From Pseudomonas thivervalensis (lineage in GTDB: Bacteria > Pseudomonadota > Gammaproteobacteria > Pseudomonadales > Pseudomonadaceae), in NCBI RefSeq assembly GCF_001269655.1, contig NZ_LHVE01000009.1, positions 124,001 to 188,000 on the forward strand: a stretch of 64,000 bases of DNA. The letters run 5' to 3'. A program made the translations under genes and the position numbers. Below the pieces are notes generated by a model. The model was given only the letters and a program-made list of their open reading frames with translations, was not told the DNA's origin and did not search any database. Shown one piece after another: positions 44,441 to 53,950 of the stretch. Numbering within the stretch: position 1 is the first letter of the stretch; each line of letters starts with the position of its first letter.

Positions 44441-45103
44441 ATGGATTTCGATTTCAACTACCTGTTGGCCCAGTGGCCGGCGCTGCTCGATGGTGTGCAA
44501 ATGACGTTGCAGGTGTCCGTGCTCGCCATCGGTTGCTCATTGCTCGTCGGTGTCCTCGGCGGCGCGGCGCGGGTGATGAAGGTGCCGGTGCTGGCGCAGG
44601 TCGTGGCGCTGTACGTGGAGCTGATCCGCAACACGCCGATCCTGGTGCAGTTGTTTTTCATCTTCTATGGGTTGCCTGCCATCGGCATGGGCCTGTCGTT
44701 GTTCTGGTCGGGCGTGTTGTGCCTGTCGCTCTGGGCCGGCGCCTACCAGATCGAGAACGTGCGGGGAGGGTTGGCGACCGTGGAGCAGGGCATGCGTGAA
44801 GCCAGCGTGGCCCTGAGTCTCAAGCCTGCGCATTACTTTTGCCTGGTGGCCTTGCCTATTGCGTTTCGGACCAGCCTGCCGGCGATGTTGAACACCGCCA
44901 TTTCGCTGCTCAAGAACTCCTCCTACTTGCAAGCCATTGGCCTGGCCGAGCTGACGTTTGTCGCAGTGGATCGCATTGCCACGGACTTTCGCGCCATCGA
45001 AATGTTCAGCGCCATCTGCGTGATCTACCTGGCGCTGGTGGGAATCCTGGCGCTGTTGACGGGACGGCTCTCGGCCCGCTTGCAACGACCTTTCCAACAT
45101 TGA
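44441..45103 (+). CDS. Polar amino-acid ABC permease (HisM/GlnP type), first subunit
   Basis: A 220-residue inner-membrane permease of the HEQRo type with about five helices. The RNTPILVQLFFIFYGLP block after helix two and the EAA loop MREASVALSLKPAHYFCLV are typical. It starts 13 bases after the binding-protein stop. Confidence 0.92.
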   Translation: MDFDFNYLLAQWPALLDGVQMTLQVSVLAIGCSLLVGVLGGAARVMKVPVLAQVVALYVELIRNTPILVQLFFIFYGLPAIGMGLSLFWSGVLCLSLWAGAYQIENVRGGLATVEQGMREASVALSLKPAHYFCLVALPIAFRTSLPAMLNTAISLLKNSSYLQAIGLAELTFVAVDRIATDFRAIEMFSAICVIYLALVGILALLTGRLSARLQRPFQH

Positions 45104-45110
45104 GGCCAGC

Positions 45111-45830
45111 ATGAATTTTCTGATCGAAAACTGGGCCTTCGTGTGCAAGGGCCTGTGGATGACCCTGCGCCTGGCGTTGGTAGTGCTGCTGTTCACCACG
45201 CTGATTTCCATCGTTCTCGGGGTGCTGGCGACGCTGAAGAATCGCCTGTTGCAATGGACGATCCACGGTTACGTCGAGCTGTTTCGTTCGATCCCGCTGA
45301 TCGTCAACGTGTTCTTCATCTTTTTCGGTGCGCCGATGCTGGGCCTGGATTTGAGCCCGTTCGTGGCGGTGACCACCGGCCTGACCCTGTGGGGCAGCGC
45401 CAATGGCATCGAGATCGTGCGCGGTGGCCTGGAATCGGTGGCCCGCCATCAATGGAAAAGCGCCTGGGCGCTGGGCCTGCGGCCCTGGCAAATCTATCTG
45501 TACGTGATCGCACCGCAGTCGATGCGCGCCATCCTGCCGGCGTACACCGGCCTGCTGACCATGCTGGTACAGGCCACGTCCCTGGGGGCGCTGGTGGGCG
45601 TCGGCGAATTTCTCAAGGTCGGCCAGATCATCATCGAACGGGACACGGTCATGACCGGCGTGAGCCCGGCGTTCACCGTCTACGGCCTGGTGCTGCTGGT
45701 GTATTTCGTCATCTGTTCCCTGCTGAGCTGGCTCAGCCGTTATCTCGAACGTCGGCTGGGTCGCCCAGTGACACGTGCCACTCCTGAAGAGGTTTCAACA
45801 TGCAAGCATCCAAAGTCAGCCGGCGCCTGA
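45111..45830 (+). CDS. Polar amino-acid ABC permease, second subunit
   Basis: A 239-residue permease partner with ELFRSIPLIVNVFFIFFGAP and EAA loop HQWKSAWALGLRPWQIYLY. It starts seven bases after the first permease and its C-terminal coding end overlaps the lyase gene by 31 bases in another frame, indicating tight coupling with it. Confidence 0.92.
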   Translation: MNFLIENWAFVCKGLWMTLRLALVVLLFTTLISIVLGVLATLKNRLLQWTIHGYVELFRSIPLIVNVFFIFFGAPMLGLDLSPFVAVTTGLTLWGSANGIEIVRGGLESVARHQWKSAWALGLRPWQIYLYVIAPQSMRAILPAYTGLLTMLVQATSLGALVGVGEFLKVGQIIIERDTVMTGVSPAFTVYGLVLLVYFVICSLLSWLSRYLERRLGRPVTRATPEEVSTCKHPKSAGA

Positions 45831-47302
45831 AGGAAGCCACCGCGCCGGAAGTCAACGAGTACATCTACCGGCCGCGCCTGCAGGGGTTCGCCGAGGGGTT
45901 CGACCTGCTGGGCAATATCAACAAGGCCCACATCGTGATGCTTGCCGAGCAGGGCCTGATCCGGGATGAGCACGCTGCAGTGTTGGCCAGGGGAGTCCTG
46001 AAGATGGAGGAGGCCGGGCCTGGCGAGGTGACGCTCGACCCGTCCCGTGAAGATGCCTACTTCAATTACGAGGCCCACCTGATCGGGCAGATCGGCACTG
46101 ACATCGGCGGCCGCCTGCACACCGGCCGCAGCCGCAATGACATCCTCGCCACGCTCGACCGGTTGCGCTGCCGTGAAGTGCTGATGGACTTGATCGATGC
46201 CTTGCTGGAAGTCCGGCAGACCGCCGTCAACAACGCCGAAGTGTTCGCCGACGTGGTGATGCCGGGGTATACCCACCTGCAACCGGCGCAACCGATCACC
46301 TACGGCTATTACCTGTCGGCGGTGGAACAGGCGCTGGCCCGCGATTGCAAGCGCCTGACCCAGACCCTGGAGTCGATGAACCAGAGCCCGCTGGGCGCGG
46401 CGGCCTTTGCCGGGACGCCGTTCAACATCGATCGCGGGCGCACCGCCGAACTGCTGGGGTTCGATGGGTACCTGGACAACGCCCTGGACGCGGTCGGCTC
46501 GCGGGATTTCATGCTCGAAAGCCTGTCGCACCTGAGCCTGTTGGCCGTGTTCTGGAGCCGCGTGGCCCAGGACTATTTTGTCTGGAGCACCCACGAATTC
46601 AGTCTGATCGATTTTCCCGACAGCGTGGCCGCGACGTCGAGCATCATGCCCCAGAAGAAAAACCCCACGGTGCTGGAGTATCTCAAGGGCCGCAGCGGGC
46701 ATATCGTCGGCTTGCTGATGGGCGCGAGCATCAGCATCAAGGGCAGCAATTTCTCCCACACCGGCGACGGTAATCGCGAGGGCACCCGTGGCTTCTGGGA
46801 GGCCGCCGAGGAAAGCCTGCGCTGCCTGAAACTGTTGGACCTGGTGTTGCGCACCGCGACGCCGAACATCGAGCTGGCGGTACGCCGGGCGGGTGAGGAT
46901 TTTTCGACCGCCACCGGCCTGGCCGACCTGATCGTGCAGGAAGCCGACCTGTCGTTCCGCGAGGCCCATCACGTGGTCGGTGGGGTGGTGCGCAAGGCCA
47001 TGGACGCTGGCCTGCTGGCGCACCAGATCGATACCGTCATGATCGATGCCTGTGCCCTGGAGCAACTGGGATACCCACTGAACCTGCCGGCCCGGAAAGT
47101 ACGCGATTGCCTCGACCCGACCGCCAACGTACAGGCGCGGATTTCGGCGGGCGGCCCGTCGATGGCGTCACTCAAGCCGAGCCTGCTTCGTGCCAACACC
47201 CGTATCGCCACGGAACGTCACGCCAATCAGGCCCGTCGTGATCGCCTGGCGGCGGCCCAGGAGCGTTTGCAGGCGGCAACCCGGGCGCAGGCGGGGCTAT
47301 GA
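45800..47302 (+). CDS. Argininosuccinate-lyase-like enzyme embedded in the ABC operon
   Basis: A 500-residue member of the fumarase/argininosuccinate-lyase superfamily. Signature regions are HTGRSRND near residue 110, [12 protein letters not shown], and the catalytic loop [10 protein letters not shown] near residue 280. It differs from housekeeping ArgH by its long N-terminal part and its setting between ABC permease and ATPase genes. Enzymes of this fold split N-substituted aspartates or succinates into an amine and fumarate; EDDS lyase is one example outside arginine synthesis. It likely cleaves the compound this transporter imports (inference). Confidence 0.87.
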   Translation: MQASKVSRRLKEATAPEVNEYIYRPRLQGFAEGFDLLGNINKAHIVMLAEQGLIRDEHAAVLARGVLKMEEAGPGEVTLDPSREDAYFNYEAHLIGQIGTDIGGRLHTGRSRNDILATLDRLRCREVLMDLIDALLEVRQTAVNNAEVFADVVMPGYTHLQPAQPITYGYYLSAVEQALARDCKRLTQTLESMNQSPLGAAAFAGTPFNIDRGRTAELLGFDGYLDNALDAVGSRDFMLESLSHLSLLAVFWSRVAQDYFVWSTHEFSLIDFPDSVAATSSIMPQKKNPTVLEYLKGRSGHIVGLLMGASISIKGSNFSHTGDGNREGTRGFWEAAEESLRCLKLLDLVLRTATPNIELAVRRAGEDFSTATGLADLIVQEADLSFREAHHVVGGVVRKAMDAGLLAHQIDTVMIDACALEQLGYPLNLPARKVRDCLDPTANVQARISAGGPSMASLKPSLLRANTRIATERHANQARRDRLAAAQERLQAATRAQAGL

Positions 47303-48039
47303 AGACGATGTTGACGGTACGCGGGTTGCACAAGCGGTTCGGTGACCACGAGGTGGTCAAGGGCGTGGACCTGGACGTGGCTGAAGGCGAGGTGGTGGTG
47401 ATCATTGGTCCCAGCGGTTCGGGAAAATCCACGTTCATTCGTTGCCTCAACAGCCTCGAAGCACCCTCGGCCGGCAGTGTGGTGATCGGCGATGGCGCGT
47501 CGATCAAGGCCGGTGATCGCAAGGCATTGGCGAAGCTGCGGGAGGAGGTGGGCATGGTGTTCCAGGACTACACCCTGTTTCCGCACATATCAGTGATGGC
47601 GAACATGATCCTGGCGCCGGTCAAGCTCAAGCGCGCCTCGAAGGCCCAGGCGCAAAGCGAGGCGCTGGCGTTGCTGGACCGCGTCGGACTCCGGCACAAG
47701 GCTGAGGGCTATCCGTCCGAGCTGTCGGGCGGCCAGCAACAGCGGGTGGCAATCGTCCGTGCCTTGGCCATGAAGCCCAAGTTGCTGCTGTTCGATGAAC
47801 CCACCTCGGCGCTGGACCCGGAAACCGTGGGTGATGTGCTGAACGTGATGAAGGGGCTGGCCGCCGAAGGCATGACCATGATCGTCGTGACCCACGAAAT
47901 GGGCTTCGCCCGGGAAGTGGCGGACAGGGTGGTGTTTTTCGACGGTGGGCGGATTGTCGAGATGGGGCCGCCCTCGCAGATTTTTACCGCACCCAAAGAA
48001 GCGCGGACGCGGCAGTTCCTGCAAGCGGTCCTTCACTAG
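47299..48039 (+). CDS. Amino-acid ABC transporter ATPase (GlnQ type), first of two
   Basis: A 246-residue ATPase: Walker [11 protein letters not shown]-loop FQDYTLFPH, signature LSGGQQQR, Walker [14 protein letters not shown]-loop VTHEMGFA. Its start overlaps the lyase stop by ATGA. A second ATPase follows after 19 bases. HEQRo transporters usually need one, so the duplication is noteworthy. Confidence 0.93.
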   Translation: MKTMLTVRGLHKRFGDHEVVKGVDLDVAEGEVVVIIGPSGSGKSTFIRCLNSLEAPSAGSVVIGDGASIKAGDRKALAKLREEVGMVFQDYTLFPHISVMANMILAPVKLKRASKAQAQSEALALLDRVGLRHKAEGYPSELSGGQQQRVAIVRALAMKPKLLLFDEPTSALDPETVGDVLNVMKGLAAEGMTMIVVTHEMGFAREVADRVVFFDGGRIVEMGPPSQIFTAPKEARTRQFLQAVLH

Positions 48040-48058
48040 AGCAACGGGGGAGTTTGTG

Positions 48059-48805
48059 ATGAATGAAGTGATCGAAAGCATGATCCGCATGGAGGGCGTG
48101 CACAAATGGTACGGCCAGTTCCAGGTGTTGAAAGACATCAACCTGAACGTCAGCCAGGGCGAGCGGATCGTGCTGTGCGGCCCGTCGGGCTCCGGCAAAT
48201 CAACGACCATTCGTTGCCTGAATCGCCTCGAAGCGCACCAGCAAGGCAAGATCGTCGTGGACCGTACCGAGCTGACGTCAGACCTGAAACAGATCGAGAC
48301 CATCCGCCAAGAGGTCGGCATGGTATTCCAGCACTTCAATCTGTTCCCGCACCTGACCATCCTGCAGAACTGCACCCTGGCGCCGATGTGGGTGCGCAAG
48401 ATGCCCAAGCGCAAGGCCGAGGAAATCGCCCTGCATTACCTGGAACGCGTGCGCATTCCAGAGCAGGCGCACAAATACCCGGGCCAGCTCTCCGGCGGTC
48501 AGCAACAGCGTGTGGCCATCGCCCGTGCCCTGTGCATGAAGCCGAAAATCATGCTGTTCGACGAGCCGACCTCGGCCCTCGACCCGGAAATGGTGAAAGA
48601 GGTTTTGGACACCATGATCGGCCTGGCCGAAGATGGCATGACCATGCTCTGCGTGACCCACGAAATGGGCTTCGCCCGCACCGTGGCCAACCGCGTGATC
48701 TTCATGGACAAGGGTGAAATCGTCGAACAGGCCGCGCCGAACGACTTCTTTGACAACCCGCAGAACGACCGCACCCGGTTGTTCTTGAGCCAGATACTGC
48801 ATTGA
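48059..48805 (+). CDS. Amino-acid ABC transporter ATPase (GlnQ type), second of two
   Basis: A 248-residue ATPase: Walker [11 protein letters not shown]-loop [11 protein letters not shown], signature LSGGQQQR, Walker [14 protein letters not shown]-loop [17 protein letters not shown] precedes the ATG at 48059. It is clearly different from the first ATPase, especially in the middle ([15 protein letters not shown]), so this is not a recent copy. Both may serve one channel as a heterodimer. Confidence 0.93.
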   Translation: MNEVIESMIRMEGVHKWYGQFQVLKDINLNVSQGERIVLCGPSGSGKSTTIRCLNRLEAHQQGKIVVDRTELTSDLKQIETIRQEVGMVFQHFNLFPHLTILQNCTLAPMWVRKMPKRKAEEIALHYLERVRIPEQAHKYPGQLSGGQQQRVAIARALCMKPKIMLFDEPTSALDPEMVKEVLDTMIGLAEDGMTMLCVTHEMGFARTVANRVIFMDKGEIVEQAAPNDFFDNPQNDRTRLFLSQILH

Positions 48806-48857
48806 ACGAGTTCGCGCGATGCACGGGTTGTTGCAACTCACAGCCCTGGAGCGTCCG

Positions 48858-49250
48858 CTACGTTGATTGGAGCTGAGCTTCGATCGCTTGCTTGTCGATA
48901 ATCGACCAGACCTCGCGGATCCTGCCGTCCTCGAACGCGTAGAAGACGTTTTCCGCGAAGGCGATCCGTGCGCCATTGACCGCAAGCCCCAGGAACTCTC
49001 CAGCCGGCGTGCAATTGAATGCCAGGCGAGCCGCCAACTTGGGTGGGTCGACCACCAGGAAACCGACTTCAAAGCGCAAGTCGGGAATGTCCCGATAGTC
49101 CGCTTCCAGCATGCTTCGATAGCCCTGCAACCCTAAGTGTCTCGCGTTGTGAATCACCTCCCGATGCACAAAAAGGTCCAGGTTTTCCCAATCCTGTGCA
49201 TTCAGGCAGGCAATGTAGTCGGTATAAATGTCTGCAAGATTTGAGGTCAT
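48858..49250 (-). CDS. NTF2/SnoaL-like small protein (ester-cyclase type)
   Basis: A 130-residue single-domain protein with the SnoaL-like pattern (YIACLNAQDWENLDLFVH near the start, LGLQGYRSMLEADYRDIPDLRFEV, and a closing FEDGRIREVWSIIDK). No catalytic residues can be assigned. GGAGA lies 10 bases before the ATG at 49250; a longer start at 49295 is possible. Convergent with the ABC operon. Confidence 0.78.
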   Translation of the reverse strand: MTSNLADIYTDYIACLNAQDWENLDLFVHREVIHNARHLGLQGYRSMLEADYRDIPDLRFEVGFLVVDPPKLAARLAFNCTPAGEFLGLAVNGARIAFAENVFYAFEDGRIREVWSIIDKQAIEAQLQST

Positions 49251-49509
49251 GGGGACTGATTCTCCGCTACGTGTCTGTTCCAAGAGCATAGTCATGCTGC
49301 TGCGTCGGGCTGCTCTTTGCGACGTTGGCAGGTTCACTGAGCACGCTCCTCGCAATTTTTTCCAGAAAGTGTCATCCCATCTCTCGCGAGGATCCGGGCT
49401 GGAAGGATGTTACAAACTCGCTATTTCCCTTTCGGGCCGATGACAGCAGAAGCGACTATCCTTGCGGACATTGAATCTGAACACTGCCTCCATAAAAAAA
49501 AGAGACGCC

Positions 49510-50697
49510 ATGACCCATTACAATCGCGCCATCGGCTCCAGACCCGACACCAAACGCGGTGATCGAACCTGTTTGACCAGGTCCCGGTTGCTCAAGATCG
49601 TTTCAATGACGGTTTTCTGTCTTTTCACAGCAACGCCCGGATACGGCCAGAACCTGCCAACGGATGCCACGGTGACGGTGGTTCAAGCGCAGGAAATGGT
49701 CGCCAAGGCCACCCTTGGCGCCGTTCCCTGGAGTGGCCCCGAATCCGGCCCGCGCGCCCAGCGCGGCAAGAGCATTGCCATTGTCGCGGAAGATATGCGC
49801 AACGGCGGTATTGTCGGTGTAGCCCAAGGTGCTCGCGAGGCCGCCAAGGCGATGGGCTGGACACTGAGGGTATTCGATGGCGCCGGGTCTCCGGAAGGGC
49901 GTGCCAAGGCCTTTGCCGATGCCCTGGCGGCGAACCCTGATGGCCTCGTCCTGTGCGGTGCCGATGCCCTTGAAAACAAGGCTGCTCTGGCCGTCTTCGC
50001 CGACAAGGGCGTGCCGGTGGTGGGCTGGCACGCCGGGGAGCGGCCCGGGCCGATTGACGGCACGCCGATGGCCATGAACGTCACCACCGATCCGCTCGAA
50101 GTGGCCCGCATCACAGCCATGGCGGCCGTGGCGCAGTCGAACGGAAAGGCCGGCGTGGTTATCCTGACCGATTCCAGGTACAGCATCGCCATGGCGAAAG
50201 CCAAGGCCATGGAAAACGTGATCCGGGCCTGTCGGGAATGTTCGTTGCTGGAAGTGCGCGACGTCGCGATCTCCGAAAGTCGCGAAAGGATGCCCGCGAT
50301 CACCACGGAACTGCTGCAGCGTCACGGCAAGCGTTGGACCCACACGCTGGCCATCAACGATATCTATTTCGACTACGCAGTGGCCACCTTGGCCAGCGCC
50401 GCGATACCGCGCGATGGCCTCAGCCTGTTGTCGGCCGGTGACGGCAGCGCTTCGGCGTTCCTGCGCATCCAGGAAAAAAACTACCAGACCGTCACCGTGG
50501 CCGAACCGCTCAACGTGCATGGTTGGCAGGTGATCGATGAATTGAACCGACTGATGGCCGGTCAGCCGGTGAGCGCTTTCGTGGCACCGGTTCACTTGGT
50601 CAATGCCGACAATATCGCCTTCGACGGCGGGAAGAAGCTGTTGTACGACCCAAGCAATGGTTATCGAGACATCTATCGATTCCAGTGGAATCCCTGA
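49510..50697 (+). CDS. Orphan periplasmic sugar-type binding protein
   Basis: A 395-residue exported protein. A long charged N-terminus precedes a hydrophobic signal (VSMTVFCLFTATPGYG), then a Peripla_BP_4 fold (GKSIAIVAEDMRNGGIVGVAQ, DGLVLCGADALENKAAL, KGVPVVGWHAGE). There is no permease, ATPase or sensor next to it. It belongs to the same broad family as the protein at 16134-17234 but is only distantly similar. It may serve a transporter elsewhere or act as a receptor. The start could lie later, closer to the hydrophobic segment. Confidence 0.82.
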   Translation: MTHYNRAIGSRPDTKRGDRTCLTRSRLLKIVSMTVFCLFTATPGYGQNLPTDATVTVVQAQEMVAKATLGAVPWSGPESGPRAQRGKSIAIVAEDMRNGGIVGVAQGAREAAKAMGWTLRVFDGAGSPEGRAKAFADALAANPDGLVLCGADALENKAALAVFADKGVPVVGWHAGERPGPIDGTPMAMNVTTDPLEVARITAMAAVAQSNGKAGVVILTDSRYSIAMAKAKAMENVIRACRECSLLEVRDVAISESRERMPAITTELLQRHGKRWTHTLAINDIYFDYAVATLASAAIPRDGLSLLSAGDGSASAFLRIQEKNYQTVTVAEPLNVHGWQVIDELNRLMAGQPVSAFVAPVHLVNADNIAFDGGKKLLYDPSNGYRDIYRFQWNP

Positions 50698-50715
50698 GCG
50701 TTGGATGTGACTTCA

Positions 50716-50745
50716 CGGCGAGGGCGCTTGAGTTTCCCCTCGCCG
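50716..50745. terminator. GC-rich hairpin after the binding-protein gene
   Basis: CGGCGAGGG and CCCTCGCCG form a nine-pair stem with a 12-base loop, 19 bases after the stop of the binding-protein gene. No T run follows, so it is at most a Rho-independent-like or stabilising hairpin. Confidence 0.35.
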
Positions 50746-50888
50746 CCAACGGTCTATCGAAAAATAATCGCGTCGACCTGTCGATCTCGGCCATTGCCAT
50801 TCGATTAGTCCGTAGAGCCGCGCCACACGGGCGGCTTGATCCATCCATTCTCAGGAGACACGAGCATGCGATTTATGGAGAACCCATC

Positions 50889-51302
50889 ATGAGAATCATC
50901 CCTTACCTGACCTTCAACGGCCGCTGCAAGGAAGCCTTTGCGTTTTACAAGGACGTGCTTGGCGGCGAGCTGTTTTCCATGTCCTTTGCCGAGGCGCCTG
51001 AGGACGTCGGCATGCCCAAGGACGCAGACCTGATCATGCACGCCTGCCTGACCGTGGGCCATTTCAGCCTGATGGCCTCCGATTGCCCGCCAGGCCAGCC
51101 GTTTAGCAAGCCACAAGGCGTGTCGATTTCCCTCAATGTCGACAGCGTGGCGGAGGCCGAGCGGCTGTTCGAGCGCTTGAGTGAGGGCGGCAATGTTCGA
51201 ATGCCCTTGGAGGAAACCTTCTGGGCGGAACGCTTTGCCATGTTCGAAGACCGTTTCGGGATTGCCTGGATGGTCAATTGCGAGGGGGCGAAACAAGCCT
51301 AG
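50889..51302 (+). CDS. VOC-superfamily (PhnB-like) protein
   Basis: A 137-residue glyoxalase/VOC fold protein with RIIPYLTFNGRCKEAFAFYK at the start, GHFSLMASDCPPG in the middle and WAERFAMFEDRFGIAWMVN at the end, the pattern of the PhnB / 3-demethylubiquinone-like group. Start at 50889 by family length and GGAGAA upstream. Function unknown. Confidence 0.88.
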   Translation: MRIIPYLTFNGRCKEAFAFYKDVLGGELFSMSFAEAPEDVGMPKDADLIMHACLTVGHFSLMASDCPPGQPFSKPQGVSISLNVDSVAEAERLFERLSEGGNVRMPLEETFWAERFAMFEDRFGIAWMVNCEGAKQA

Positions 51303-51628
51303 CGGTGTCTTGGTCGCGATGCGCTGTCTGGCCGTTGGCAGCGCTCGCGACACTCTTCATTTCCTGCCCCCTGGATTGCCGATTCTGGCGAGCACGCTCG
51401 CCAGGGTTTGCCGCCGTCGTGTGAACCTTGCGCCAATATTGCGTTCACTTATTAAGTTGCCGCTTTCAGTGATCCATATGACCCCCTGTGGGAGCGAGCT
51501 TGCTCGCGATAGCGGTGGATCAGTTACATAGATTGAGGCTGGCACCCCGCAATCGCGAGCGAGCTCGCTCCCACAGGGAATCCGTCTGAGGCTGGCGGTT
51601 GCCCTCCCAGTGCCGATAAGGACTTCGC
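51303..51628. other. Intergenic region before the OPT gene
   Basis: These 326 bases hold no gene. The main content is the REP pair at 51483-51578. The last 50 bases carry the OPT gene leader with AAGGACT as ribosome binding site. Confidence 0.6.
51483..51578. repeat. REP pair (REPIN) before the OPT transporter gene
   Basis: CCCTGTGGGAGCGAGCTTGC on the left and its inverted partner ending CTCGCTCCCACAGGG on the right, about 96 bp in all. Same class as the pair after acdS. Confidence 0.88.
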
Positions 51629-53368
51629 ATGCCCTCGACCTCGTCCACATTCCCCTTGACCGCCCCCGTCGAACGCGAACTCAGCCTGCGTGCGGTCAGT
51701 ACGGGGATCGTCCTCGGTATCCTGCTGACACCTTCCAATGTCTACGCCGGGTTGAAGATCGGTTGGTCGTTCAACATGTCGATCATTGCGTTGCTGATCG
51801 GCTATGGCATCTGGCAGGGCTTGGCCAGTCGATCGGTGGGGCAGTTGCCCTGGACGCTGCACGAAAGCAACATCAACCAGACCGTGGCCTCTGCCGCTGC
51901 GTCGATCATTTCCGGTGGGTTGGTGGCGCCCATCCCGGCCTACACCTTGCTGACCGGCCAGCAGTTGGACGCCATTCCCATGGTCGCCTGGGTCTTTTCG
52001 GTGAGTTTCCTGGGGATCTGGATTGCCTGGTACCTGCGCCCCTCGCTGCTCAATGACAAGGCGCTGAAATTTCCCGAAGGCATGGCGACCCTGGAAACCC
52101 TGTTGCACATCTATAACCATGGTCACGAAGCCGCGACACGCTTGAAGGTGCTGCTCAGCGCCGCGCTGCTGTCCGGGTTGGTCAAGGCGGTCGATACGTT
52201 CATGTGGGCCATCCCGCGTTGGTCTCCAACCGCTCAACTGGAACGCCTGACCTTCACCGCAGACCCTTCGCTGCTGTTGGTGGGGTTTGGCGGGATCATC
52301 GGTATTCGCGTGGGCCTGACCCTGCTGCTCGGCGCCTTGCTGGCATGGGGCGGGTTGGCGCCCTGGTTGCTGGAGCAAGGCTTGGTGCAGTTGCCAAGCG
52401 GTAGCAGCGGCCCGCAGTTCGCGGCGCTGGTGGAATGGTTGCTCTGGCCGGGGGTGAGCTTGATGGTCTGCTCGACCCTGGCCTCACTGGCGATTCGCTT
52501 GTGGGCGTTGCACCGGTCGACCAGGGCAGGCGGCGGGGCGATCTGGACGATCCCCAAGCCTGGGCCAGCCGCCGGTTTCGCTCTGTCGATCACCTTGGTG
52601 GTCAGCCTGCAAGTGCTGTTGTTCGGCATCAACCCGTGGATGGCCTTGTTGACCATTCCCTTGGCGATCTGCCTGGCAGCGGTGGCGGCCCGGGTGGTTG
52701 GCGCCACGGGCATTCCGCCGATCGGGGCCATTGGGCAATTGTCCCAGCTGAGCTTCGGCATCGTCGCCCCGGGCCAGGTGCCGATCAATCTGATGAGCGC
52801 CAACACCGCCGGTGGTTCGGCCGGGCAGTGCACCGATTTGATGAACGACTTCAAGGTCGGCCGGGCGATTGGCGCCACGCCGCGCAAGCAATTGATCGCC
52901 CAGACCCTGGGGATTTTCATCGGCAGCATCGTCGGCGTGCTGGCCTACCTGGCTCTGATCCCGGATCCGCAAACCATGCTGCTCACCGAAGAATGGCCGG
53001 CCCCGGCGGTCGCCACCTGGAAGGCCGTGGCGCAAACCCTGACCCTGGGCCTGGATTCGTTGTCAGCGAGCATTCGCTGGGCGATTTTCATCGGCGGCCT
53101 GGTCGGCTTGTGCTTGGGGATCCTCGACAGCCTGCTGCCGGCACATCGGGCCCGCTACCTGCCGAGCACGGCGGCCCTGGGCCTGGCCTTCGTCCTGCCG
53201 GCCTCGGTGTCCTTGATGATGGCCCTCGGTGCGGTGCTGACGTGGCTGGTGAGCCGTCGCTGGCCGAGCCTCACGGAACGCTTCGCCATCACCGCGGCGG
53301 CGGGGTTGATTGCGGGGGAGAGCATTACCGGGGTGGGGGCGTCGTTGTGGCAGATGCTTGGGACTTGA
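51629..53368 (+). CDS. OPT-family oligopeptide/metal-chelate transporter
   Basis: A 579-residue inner-membrane protein with about 14 helices. The OPT family start is seen in ELSLRAVSTGIVLGILLTPSN and YAGLKIGWSFNMSI; later blocks are LKFPEGMATLETL, GIPPIGAIGQLSQL and NTAGGSAGQCTDLMNDF. OPT proteins import small peptides or metal-nicotianamine/siderophore chelates. It stands alone, so the substrate is not evident. GGACT lies before the ATG. Confidence 0.9.
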   Translation: MPSTSSTFPLTAPVERELSLRAVSTGIVLGILLTPSNVYAGLKIGWSFNMSIIALLIGYGIWQGLASRSVGQLPWTLHESNINQTVASAAASIISGGLVAPIPAYTLLTGQQLDAIPMVAWVFSVSFLGIWIAWYLRPSLLNDKALKFPEGMATLETLLHIYNHGHEAATRLKVLLSAALLSGLVKAVDTFMWAIPRWSPTAQLERLTFTADPSLLLVGFGGIIGIRVGLTLLLGALLAWGGLAPWLLEQGLVQLPSGSSGPQFAALVEWLLWPGVSLMVCSTLASLAIRLWALHRSTRAGGGAIWTIPKPGPAAGFALSITLVVSLQVLLFGINPWMALLTIPLAICLAAVAARVVGATGIPPIGAIGQLSQLSFGIVAPGQVPINLMSANTAGGSAGQCTDLMNDFKVGRAIGATPRKQLIAQTLGIFIGSIVGVLAYLALIPDPQTMLLTEEWPAPAVATWKAVAQTLTLGLDSLSASIRWAIFIGGLVGLCLGILDSLLPAHRARYLPSTAALGLAFVLPASVSLMMALGAVLTWLVSRRWPSLTERFAITAAAGLIAGESITGVGASLWQMLGT

Positions 53369-53399
53369 TCTGTGTTGTCGGCGAAAAGAATTCGTAATG

Positions 53400-53642
53400 C
53401 TAAGGCTGGCCTGTGCTCTTGGTGGTGACAATTTTGCCGTAACCTTCTACCGACGGTGTCTCATCGACCACCAATATACGTTCTTTGCGACACTTGAATT
53501 TCACCCCTTTGCGCGGCGCCATGACCCTGGCCGTCTCCATGCACATTGCTTTGGAAGCAAAGGTCGGTCCTGGTTGTCGTTCATCGACACAGCCTTCGAA
53601 GCCACTGCAGATCGTCATCACAACAAAATAGACAGTCATCAT
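53400..53642 (-). CDS. Small Cys-containing hypothetical protein (80 aa)
   Basis: An 80-residue protein with a short hydrophobic N-terminus (MMTVYFVVMTIC) followed by spaced cysteines (GFEGCVDER, KAMCMETARVM, VKFKCRKER). The spacing resembles small exported proteins held by disulfides. I do not recognise the family. It is convergent with the OPT gene. Confidence 0.5.
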   Translation of the reverse strand: MMTVYFVVMTICSGFEGCVDERQPGPTFASKAMCMETARVMAPRKGVKFKCRKERILVVDETPSVEGYGKIVTTKSTGQP

Positions 53643-53950
53643 CTCCGTGTTGCTCCATTGCGCGATGCGAGTGATTACATCCTGTCGTCCAGGTCGGCGG
53701 CCCGAACGTTAAACGGGGATTGCCTGCGGATGATGAGCTTCGGTTCAAGTCCCCAGCAATGGCATATTAGTACCGCGCGTCGGGAAACCGTCGCTGTATT
53801 AATATATTTTTAGTTGGTCGGATTTTATGCCAATAACTTGGCGCCATCCTGAGGGGCGGGGACGGCCGGAGAGCCAGGGCGGCTGTCAGAACGCTATCGC
53901 GAGCAAGCTCGCTCCCACAGAGAATCAACCTGAACTCTGAAGAGCCGAAC
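53643..53950. other. Intergenic region with a single REP
   Basis: No gene is supported in these 308 bases. It carries one unpaired REP at 53893-53921 (TATCGCGAGCAAGCTCGCTC) and an AT-rich patch near 53800. A T-loop-like word at 53741-53751 is not part of a tRNA. Confidence 0.5.
53893..53921. repeat. Single REP sequence
   Basis: CTATCGCGAGCAAGCTCGCT followed by CCCACAGAG. Same REP class as at 2331-2361 and 51548-51578, but without an inverted partner nearby. Confidence 0.8.

Noticed and set aside
45800..47302. The cell's arginine-pathway ArgH
   Set aside because: It is embedded with overlaps in an ABC transport operon and has a longer, different N-terminal part. A housekeeping role cannot be fully excluded without the rest of the genome.
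53741..53751. T-loop-like word GGTTCAAGTCC suggesting a tRNA
   Set aside because: The flanks do not pair as a T stem, and no acceptor, D or anticodon arm can be drawn around it.
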